NCBI GenBank assembly: GCA_022225965.2
Contig: JAKJXP020000084.1
Span: forward strand, 62,001 to 126,000
Direction of reading: 5' to 3'
Source of the DNA: Diatrype stigma
Taxonomy: Eukaryota > Ascomycota > Sordariomycetes > Xylariales > Diatrypaceae
DNA length: 64,000 nucleotides
Shown here: positions 39,001 through 47,339 of the stretch, one piece after another
Layout of the letters: every line of letters begins with the position of its first letter
Numbering within the stretch: the stretch's first letter is position 1
Program-made: the position numbers and the translations under genes
Notes under the pieces: model-generated
What the model was told of the DNA's origin: nothing
Databases searched by the model: none
What the model saw: only the letters and a program-made list of their open reading frames with translations

Positions 39001-41719
39001 TATAAGATAAATATCGGATAAGCTATTATTTTTAATGATAGCCGGAAATAATTCGAGGCTTAAGCGTTTAATGCTTCGTTTAATCGGAGCCGGATTTAAT
39101 TATCGGCCCGGAATTAAATCGGATGGCATATCGGAATAACTTGGCATATTATTTAATTGTTTGCATTTATATGCAAAATCCGATAATTCGAATAACGGTA
39201 ATTTTATTTTTTTATAATTATAGCATTAAGAATATACGTAATATTCTTTTTTAAAAACGACGTTATTAACGTTAATGGATTGCCCATTATCGAACCAAAG
39301 AACGATATAATTTGTTATGCTTTCGCCGTTATATCCTAGCATTTTATAAGGAACGTTAATTGGATTTAAAATGCTTGCTTTTTTGGTAAGCTTATAATAA
39401 TTAGGGGCGCCGACGTATACTAAGTAATATAAATTAGGCTTTTTGCCGTATTAAGCTTTATAGGGAATAATAATAAAAGCGAAATATGAATTTTAATTTT
39501 TAAAATAATAAGCGGTTTTAGTAATAATAAGCCAAAAATATTTTAATACGCCGTTTTTTAAAGTTATTATTATGATTAATCGGATATTATTTTTTAAATG
39601 GCCAATAATGCTTTCGGAAATACCGTTTTGTTCGTATTAATTAATGGCTATATAACGAATGTTTATGCTTTTTATTATGCAAAAATTATGGAAATTAATG
39701 TTATTATGGCTGCCTATTTTATCGATAATAATTATATAGCAGCGCCGTTTCGGTTTTTCCTAAAGTGCCAAGAAATCCTTAAGGGCTTATAGCTAATTTC
39801 TTGGTTATTTAATAAAAACTATCCAATTTATTTGTATATAGTTACATACGATAGCCAGCCAGCTAATAGAATAATCGTAACTTACGGTACCTTTCGGCAT
39901 GCTAGCTTCGTCGAGGTATAATAATTCTAGGCCATAAATACCTTTTTTAAGCTTGCCTTTATAAGGTTTTTTTCGTTAATAACCTTAAACGCAGTTTTTA
40001 TAAAAATAATGCTGTTTTATAGGTTTTATACCGATAAATATAATTTATAGCTTATAAATATTAATTTCGTTAAAATATTCCAGCTTTTTGTATTAAATTA
40101 TTATATTAAAATCGAAAACGAAATATGCTTATAGGGCGATATTAACGGAATAAAAATAAAAAGCCATAATAAGGCCGGCTATATTAATTATGTTACCAAA
40201 TTAATTAATTATATATAAGCTTAATAATATAATCGCAATCAAAAAAATATGTTCCTTTTTAATACCGTAAGCGGAATTAAGGCGAAACAGAAATTTTGTT
40301 TCCTTTTTAATTAATTAGGTAACCGAAACGAAATTCGCTCCGAGTTTTAAATAATAAATTGCGTCCTAAATTTTCATGCGTTTTATTTTGCCGTCGATTA
40401 AAATATCGAAAATAATGGTTTCTTTTTTTTTTGGTATTAGCACCTTGTTTTCGATGCTATAAATTTATGGACTTTTATAAGGTCGGAGCTTTTTAAATAA
40501 TTTACGTTTGCAATATGTTATTTAATTACAGCTATTATTTAAGACCAGAATTTCTTGGAGTTTTTTAGCCAGCTTTATGGCTTTATTTTAAGGTAATAAT
40601 ATAAGCTTTAATTTTATTAGGCGTTATCTTGTATTAAAGGTTTTTGGAACGCTTTATAATAAATGTTTTAATATTACCGAAATTATAGCCGAGTTTTTTT
40701 TAAAGGGTAGGCTTATAACGGGCTGCTTATCGGCCCGTTTCCGGGTAATTATAAGGTAAATTCCGAATAAAATGCCCTTAAAAATCCGGAATAATATGCT
40801 GGGTTACGGCGGAACTTTCGGTAATTTATCGGCATCGTTTCGTATTATCAAGAAAATATTAATAATAAAGGATCCAATATTATTTTCGTCCGTATTTCCG
40901 TATATTAATTTAGCAGGAATAACCTATACGTCGTTGGGCTTTTGTTTTTTTAATTAAGGCTTATCGCTTTGCTAATATGCGGGGGCCTTTTTTGGGTATT
41001 CCCAAAAGCATTCGTTAAGTAAGTAATTCGTAATTCGTCGTTTAATTGTTTTATAATAATGGCATTAGGATCCGTTTGGGGCTTTTTTTTTGCCTTTACC
41101 TTTTTATATTTTATTATTCGAACGGTAGGCTTAAAAAAGTCCCGTTTATAATCCGTTATCGTTTTTAAGGCGTAATGTTTATTCTTTTTATAGGATAAGC
41201 TGTAATATTTTTTCGAATGTTACTGCATTCGTCGTAACCTTATTTTTTTCGTTTTTATTAAGGATAATGTTATAGGTTTAATAAAAGATAATAAAAAAAT
41301 GAAATAATTGGGTCCGAATGCTAAAAAGAACTTATTAATAAAATGTGGAATAAAAATAATGTATATTTCATTTAATTTAACGAAGTCCGTTTTGATTTGA
41401 CGTAACTTAAAGGCCAAAGCGGCGACGGTATGTTTCGTAATTAACGTAATATTATTTCATTAATAAAAAAGATACTAAAAGACGGTATTGCCCTTAGGTT
41501 GGTAATTTTTAATTAAATAAATCCAAATCTTAAATAAAGTAATTAGGTTATTTTTGTTAATTTCCGCCTTAGGGTTTTCGCTTAACTTATAGCGGATTAT
41601 TTTTAGGGCTTTGTTTTATTTGTCCTTTTAAATCCTGGTTTCTTTAGTTTTTTCGCTAGCCGTTATATTCGCGATTTTTTCGGCATGGTCGGCTTCGTTT
41701 TTTCCGGAAAGCATCCGTT

Positions 41720-41735
41720 CGTATTTCTAAATATA
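41720..41735. repeat. 16-bp target-site duplication (left copy)
   Basis: CGTATTTCTAAATATA, repeated exactly at 42464-42479 on the other side of the inserted GC-richer segment. Confidence 0.85.
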
Positions 41736-42463
41736 GATAGATTATATTACGCGGTCGACGGCCCATTAAGGCCATGCCGGATTTGTCTACGTATTACTTG
41801 ACAGGAAAACCTCGAAGGTGCCAAACCTGCCGCCACTCCAGATCCCTCCGGTTCCATACTAAGTGATATCCCGATGTTATTCCTCGATTTGTCATAAGTA
41901 TCGTCGTTCGGCGTCTTCCGCCCTTGGCTTGACAAGGCCCTGCCCGTCCAGGATGTGCTACTTTGTTTCGACGTGCGGTATAAGCGCGCTTGGCTCGAGG
42001 TGGCCCATGGGTCGGCGCAATGCCGGAGCGATATCGTCAAGTCGTCTTTTCTTTAGCGCACCTTGCCCCGCCGCTTGCGGGATTAGACGAATGTCGGTCG
42101 TCGACCGGTCGGTTACTTGTGGGCGCTACCGGCTAGCGCGCTCAAACCGTTGTCGCACGGTATACGGAGGCTTTGATTCTGCGTTATAAGACTCGAAAAA
42201 ACGCCTTGTTTCGGAAGGGCTTCCCAGTAACCCTGGTCGTCGTTCCACCCAACCCCGATCGAGTTGCCACCGGGTCGATGGCGCAGCGGTGCGTCGTCTC
42301 CCTTTTTGCCAAAGGCATGCCAAGGTGCGGCAGGTCGCGGTTGCCCAAGCTGCCAAGCACAGCAATTACGGACAAACCTGCGGTCGCAATAGGATTCGAA
42401 CCTATCCAGCGGCGCTTCGTCGACTTACGCTATGCCAGGCTCTTAACCATTGAGCCATGCGGC
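41736..42463 (-). mobile_element. Candidate tRNA-derived SINE nested in the copia relic
   Basis: A 728-bp segment with normal GC content that interrupts the AT-rich relic and is bounded by a perfect 16-bp direct repeat. Its minus strand begins with a tRNA-like head. This has A-box TGGCTCAATGG and B-box GGTTCGAATCC, an ATAGG/CCTAT T-stem and a near-complete acceptor pairing (GGCCGCA with TGCGACC, one mismatch). The anticodon arm does not fold, so it is not a working tRNA. The body has no long ORF, and the 3' end is a short AT-rich tail (about 41736-41750). Variable-length duplications fit LINE-assisted insertion. Known fungal SINEs such as Foxy are of similar size. The lack of RIP shows that it entered after the host element was mutated, or escaped by being low copy. 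Confidence 0.72.
42381..42463 (-). promoter_or_regulatory. tRNA-like Pol III promoter (A and B boxes) of the SINE
   Basis: B-box at 42392-42402 and A-box at 42447-42457, with 44 nt between them, on the minus strand. A tRNA finder might report a tRNA here, but the anticodon stem fails to pair. Confidence 0.65.
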
Positions 42464-42479
42464 CGTATTTCTAAATATA
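42464..42479. repeat. 16-bp target-site duplication (right copy)
   Basis: Exact copy of 41720-41735. Confidence 0.85.
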
Positions 42480-43268
42480 AAGATAATCCGTTATGTCCCT
42501 TTTAAAGCTGATTTATTTTGTTGGTAATTCCAGTTTCATTATGTTATCGAGCGTATTGTTTTTTATTTCGGTCGATATCGTATGGCTATAGGCGGAACTA
42601 AATGAATAATTAGTATTTGCATATTTTGTTAAATTTTATAACCGGTTTTATGCTAGGTTATTAACGTATTAATGGTTTAAATAAAGGCATTCGGCTATAA
42701 GTAACGTTATATATAGAAATAACGAAAGAAGCAATAGCAATAAAGATAAGTTTAGTTTTAAGAATAAGGTTATATTATCGTTTGGTAAATTTATCGTGGC
42801 TTTATTGTTTTATTCGTTACCTTAATAACGAATAAGAATAAAAATAAAGCGGATAAATTTATATTCTCGTTTTATTGCTTTTAAACAGAATAATTTCGAT
42901 AAATTCTTTAATTCCGACGTTATTATTTAAAATAAGAAAGCAATAACAATAATATAATATATGCTTAATGGATTTTTATAATAAGATTTTGATTTAAGTG
43001 GGGTAATTCATTATTACCGTGCGAATAGGATTTTAAAATAAGCACGAATAAAATACGAATAACGGCGTTTCCGATAAATACAATGTATATTCGTAAAATG
43101 CCGTATATTATTTAATTTCTAATTAGGTTATATTAGGAATTCTTCGTTTGTAACAAAAAACGCAGCAAGCCGGTTTATTAACGTCTATATAATATAAGCA
43201 AATCGAATAAGTAATAAGTAAATAAGTTTAATAAGAAATCCTTTATAAGCTTTGCCGGGCTTATAACT

Positions 43269-43426
43269 TATTAAATATAAACGTAAATTATGAGATATTA
43301 TATTGTATTAGGTTACATTAATATTTTAGGAATATTCTCTATAAGCAGGTAAGGGCATTCCATATATATAGCCACAGGTATGGGGCGTTCCCAGCCACCT
43401 GGATTTCCAGCCACCTTATTCCAACA
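43269..43426 (-). repeat. 158-bp LTR (right; 5' LTR of minus-strand element)
   Basis: Direct repeat of 35847-36004. On the minus strand it begins TGTTGGAATAAGG, a common copia LTR start. The outer end keeps CA. This copy has more C (less RIP) than the left copy in its outer part. Confidence 0.9.
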
Positions 43427-43431
43427 GATAA
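43427..43431. repeat. Target-site duplication GATAA (right)
   Basis: Identical to 35842-35846. Confidence 0.85.
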
Positions 43432-43893
43432 TATCAGGGTATCAAGCAACGCAACGCAACTACTGCAACACCGTTGCCACGGTTTGGTTGCCACAAACCT
43501 CTGCAACGCAATCTACGACAGTTTTCCTATTGGAAATAAGGGGTCTGGCAAGTAAAAGAAATACGCATATAACTTGAGTAAATATAGCAAATAAAAAGGT
43601 AGTGTATAATGCATGTATTGCCCGTTATAATTTCTATGATCGAACAGGGGTAGAAGCGATGAGTTTCGATAAATAAAAGAGCCAATGCCGTCTTGGGGAT
43701 TTTTGCCTCTGGCGAGTTTTCGGGCCAAATGTAGCAAAAAATGACGCGTATTTTCAATGAGTGAAAGTTGAGACCTAAAGCGATGAAGGGGAAAAATTTG
43801 TTATATGTAGATAAATTAGAAGGTTGTCAAAACAGTGCGGCGAGGGGGAGAGGGAGAGGGGGAGAGAGGGAGAATGGACCAAGGGGAAAGAAA
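43432..43893. other. Spacer between LTR and motif-pair gene
   Basis: About 460 bp with normal base composition and a GAGAGG-rich purine run at 43841-43872. Nothing else seen. Confidence 0.5.
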
Positions 43894-44724
43894 TCAGTCC
43901 CGTCTTCGAGTCACCCAGGCTTCTCTTGCACTCTGTTGATTCTCGGGAGAGGCCAGTCCCCGTCGGTCTGCGAAACTATTTCGCTGTTGCTGTTCGGCCT
44001 CGTCGGTCCCTGCATTTGATGCCTCACGCCCCGCCCCCATCCCCGTGTCATTGTGACTACCAAATGCAAAATCTGCATGCCCGTCTACCGCGTTGCCGTT
44101 AGCAGACATATCGGGGACGTTTGTGTTCGTGTCCATCGTTCGGTTCCAGCTGCCAAAAGTGAACTTTGCGTTTTTTCCCACTGTGTTGTTGTCCGCACGC
44201 ATCTTTAATGTAGTTTTAGCTCTGAAGATGACGTTTTATGAATGAGGTATGCTTACTTTCCCCAACATGGCACCCATTTTATCGCCAGACATGTGACTAT
44301 CTTGAAGTTGAGTGGTAATATTTGACAGCAAACAGTGGTTGTTATGTGCGAGATGTAAGAGGATGACGTCTCTCCTCAGAGAGAGGGCGTCGAAAAGTTC
44401 CACAAGTGCCGACTTTTGCTTTGAGACGTGAAAGAAGCTTATGAGTACTGGGGGTCGGCTACTCAAAAAAGACCGCGCCTTGCATGCCAGCGAAGACACC
44501 TCGATTGTGACTGAGAGGATGAAATCTCTCAACTCAACTGATGTAATGTCTTGTTCCGATATGTCGCGGAATAGTCCCAGCAGAAGCTCAATAGTAAGGA
44601 TTCGATCTCGGTAAGCGGCATGGCCGTTGTTTATATCCTTGAGAAGTTGGTACAGGACTTTACTGGCACAGCTGCAATAGCCTAGAATCTGGCTTATACT
44701 GGCAATGCCGCTAATGACATCCAT
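43894..44724 (-). CDS. Helical-domain protein with two C-terminal amyloid-like repeats (HET-S-like effector candidate)
   Basis: Two exons on the minus strand, 44724-44257 and 44202-43894, join in frame through a 54-nt intron to give 258 aa. Residues 1-156 are helical, starting MDVISGIASISQILGYC; this hydrophobic N-terminus and the later KSALVELFDALSLRRDVILL resemble Helo-like/SesA N-terminal domains of fungal STAND and HET proteins. Residues ~160-178 (DNNTVGKNAKFTFGSWNRT) and ~191-209 (NGNAVDGHADFAFGSHNDT) are two copies of one motif, 31 residues apart. The tail is Gln/Arg-rich and disordered. The layout matches HET-S: death-inducing helical domain, then two beta-solenoid repeats. The divergent neighbour carries a third copy. 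An in-frame extension upstream (to 44877) exists, but the chosen ATG fits the domain family. Family placement is by pattern only. Confidence 0.72.
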
Positions 44725-45694
44725 TGCGTGGTCGTACCAGGATCTTTGAAACAGGCTGGATTTTACGAGGAGGGGTATTATGGTGGTATACATACCATAC
44801 ATCCTGTTTATAAAATCCTTTGTAACAGAAGGTTCCGGAAGGTGGTTCATGATAGTACCTGTTTGGGCAGCCTGCATCTATGTGGCGCTTTACTTCGGTG
44901 TGTGTGCGCGCGTTTACCTGATATTGCCACTCACTCCAAGGACGGGCGCAAGGTATATGGTGAGGAGGTCCATGGGGTAGGATTTCTGCTGATACTCTAG
45001 TGGTGGAATGCCCAAAAGTGCAAAAAGGTCAGGACCACGTAGCCTCTCGACAGCGACTCATATTGACCGACGCGACGCCACAATATTCTGAATGATGATA
45101 TTGGGGTGGTATACACCGAGCCCTCCACGGGCCATCCACAGTCATCCTACATTGGCCCCTGTATAGAATTTGCCTCCTATACAAGATATCTTCACAAATC
45201 TAACCCGTGGGCATTCTTGCTATTAAACCGGCATCGTTGGCTCCTCCAATCTAGTTCGAGTTCGGTGATATACGGATTAGCCAAGTTCTAACAAAGAAGC
45301 AAACCAAGATCCCGAGGAAAACACAAATAGAGAGCCGTGAATGGAGCGGCTCTATCGATGAGTTGGTCCCGCGGAGATTCAAGTCGTGAGGCAGCAGCCA
45401 GGTTTGGGGGCTAAGAGCCTCGACCGAATGTAGGAGTAAAAGGCGTTCAAATGAGGCGTGGATGGGACTTGGAAGGGCAGTGTTCGCCCGGCTGATAAGG
45501 GGGCGGGGGGCAGATCTCAAACTGGCTTACCAAGTCATTTGCCTTGCATGTCGAGTATTTGGAACTGGTATTTTGAGCGTTCGGTGTGTTGCAAGGTTAC
45601 ATACAATATACTAAAGTCACCTGCTGGCATTTTGGTCCAGTCGCTGGGTGGAGGAGGCTACACTTGTGTCTTCTCATCCGGTCTGCTTCCAGCA
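44725..45694. promoter_or_regulatory. Divergent intergenic region of the motif pair
   Basis: 970 bp between the two head-to-head start codons, probably a shared regulatory region. A frame open from 45458 continues in phase into the right-hand gene, but the ATG at 45695 is preferred. No other gene seen. Confidence 0.45.
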
Positions 45695-46501
45695 ATGCCA
45701 TCCAGGACGGAGGCAAATCACAATGCGGTAAGGGGTGACGCAGATTTTACTCTTAATAGTCATAATAGGTCACACCCTACAAAGATCACACTATTCAAAG
45801 AACAATGGAAGACACCAGGAATCGTTGCATTTATCGTCGTGGCAATCGCACTGATAGGATTCGGCATCTTCAAGTCTCGAGAGAACCACACAGGAGAGGG
45901 ATATACGGTGAGTTGCAAAGCCAAAAATGTTGTCTTATATCAAATTCTAATAATGAAGTTTCTCCAGAACACAGCATCACCAGCAACCCTATCAGCAACC
46001 ATCTCTCCTACAACCACTTCCAAGGCATCATCACCAACCATCTCTCCTACAGCCAGTTCCAAAGCATCATCCACACATTCGACGACGTCTACACCAACTG
46101 AGCCTCAGGGCATTACCTCTTCTATAACATCGAGTTCTGGTTTATCAAGTACGTCGGTTGTTACGACTCCGAGCAGCACCATTGCTCAACCAATGCTTTC
46201 AACCCCGTCGACCCTAAACCCTATGACCACAACACTAGCGCCTGATACCGGATTGGTGAGTGGTCTACGCGCTGGAGAAACATGTACAGCCGATAGCCAG
46301 TGTATGCAACCGAATATCTGTTACACGGACACAGGCGACAGCATTACGACTTGCTGTGGCACGAATATTCCCGGCTGTCCTGGGTCGCCTTGCACCGACA
46401 GTAACGACTGCAGTGATCCATATGCTTGCGCAACAGAGGTCGGCACATGCTGTGGATATCCCCCTTACACGAGCTGGGCACAAGGAACTTGCTACACTTG
46501 A
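45695..46501 (+). CDS. Membrane protein: N-terminal amyloid-like motif, TM, Ser/Thr stalk, 12-Cys ectodomain (receptor candidate)
   Basis: Exons 45695-45907 and 45968-46501 (60-nt intron GTGAGT..CTAAT..CAG) give 248 aa. Residues 8-26 (NHNAVRGDADFTLNSHNRS) match the motif in the divergent neighbour; 11 of 19 positions equal its second copy. A transmembrane helix follows at ~42-59 (GIVAFIVVAIALIGFGIF), with more Lys/Arg before it, so the N-terminus is probably cytosolic. Residues ~72-160 are a Ser/Thr/Pro stalk likely to be O-glycosylated. The C-terminal ~75 residues carry 12 Cys in two related units, C-x5-C-x5-C..CC. The intron is a multiple of three with no stop, so a retained form would also be open. 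I know no named family with this architecture. Sensing at the cell surface is an inference. Confidence 0.72.
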   Translation: MPSRTEANHNAVRGDADFTLNSHNRSHPTKITLFKEQWKTPGIVAFIVVAIALIGFGIFKSRENHTGEGYTVSCKAKNVVLYQILIMKFLQNTASPATLSATISPTTTSKASSPTISPTASSKASSTHSTTSTPTEPQGITSSITSSSGLSSTSVVTTPSSTIAQPMLSTPSTLNPMTTTLAPDTGLVSGLRAGETCTADSQCMQPNICYTDTGDSITTCCGTNIPGCPGSPCTDSNDCSDPYACATEVGTCCGYPPYTSWAQGTCYT

Positions 46502-47339
46502 CACTTGATAAGATAATTAGATAGCTCATGTACCAAACTTTTCTTTTCATTGTATTGTAATTTTTCCCCCTCTCCCTTTTTGTCTTTTTGTTTTTCTTCC
46601 CCGAAAAGGTCACGCACCAATAGGAACGGAGATGTGTCGGATACGTACCATGCCGTCGAATTATACGCATTACAGAGTATATAGACCAGGGTTTGTGACA
46701 ACACAGAGCAGAACACAGAACATAGAAAATAGATACCATCATTATGGTTCATAGCTGCTACAAAATAGCATGATGATTCTTACTCCTGTCTGGGAAACCA
46801 GAGGGAGGAGCCTCCAATATAAGGGGATGCCGGGTGGATCACCGCTCGTCTAGTGCTAGCGTTACATAACCCCACGACATTATAGGGGCTTCATATCTTC
46901 CTTCAATTAGGCCATCGAGGCCTTGGTGCCTAGACAGCTAGCTATCACGGCATGTTACCAGATCACTACATCACTGGACTACCAATCCCGTATCAGAAGG
47001 TACTCAGAGTTCCAAACAAGGAAAAAGAGAGGGGAGGCTCGAGCATCTAACCATATAAGAAGTCGGTGACGAGCTGCTACACGGCGGAAGTGCAGGAGGA
47101 ATAGACTTCGCATTATGCCCCTGGCCCCCAGTAGCACATTTTGATCGCAGTATATAAACAGATAGTCAGACACCACAGATACGCAAGCACACAGGCAGGC
47201 AGGCAGGCAGAGACAGACATGCAGACCGACACACAAGTACCCAGACACGCACAAAAGTAGTAGGCAATCTACGCATTTAATTCTATCATCACCCCCCACC
47301 CAATCCTCTCTCCCCTTTCTCCCCACCACACCCTCATCA
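46502..47339. other. Intergenic, convergent 3' spacer
   Basis: 838 bp between the 3' ends of the receptor-like gene and VPS53. A (GGCA)n run lies near 47191-47210. No gene seen. Confidence 0.5.

Larger units (their letters stand above)
35847..43426 (-). mobile_element. RIP-mutated Ty1/copia LTR retrotransposon
   Basis: A 7.58-kb AT-rich block bounded by 158-bp direct repeats and GATAA duplications. Minus-strand translation, read through stops, shows copia order from right to left. Integrase has an EQNG motif at 39622-39633. Reverse transcriptase lies at about 37990-38450, with FKQIKGLNY, ALAAALN and YGLKQAPR (38131-38154). RNase H has a degraded EAEY-like site near 37390-37405. The RT active site reads Y-I-N-N (38017-38028) where copia has Y-V-D-D, explained by G-to-A changes. 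Stops replace Trp and Gln codons throughout. No ORF survives, so the element cannot move by itself. A later insertion interrupts it at 41736-42463. Confidence 0.95.

Noticed and set aside
39598..39792. Short plus-strand frames inside the AT-rich block
   Set aside because: The element's coding strand is minus; these are chance frames in RIP-mutated DNA.
42381..42463. Functional nuclear tRNA gene
   Set aside because: A/B boxes and T-arm are good, but the anticodon stem fails even allowing a short intron; the flanking 16-bp duplication points to a SINE head.
45458..45694. Longer N-terminus (79 residues) for the receptor-like protein
   Set aside because: The upstream part lacks protein-like composition, and the ATG at 45695 places the motif at the N-terminus as in related signalling proteins; not fully excluded.
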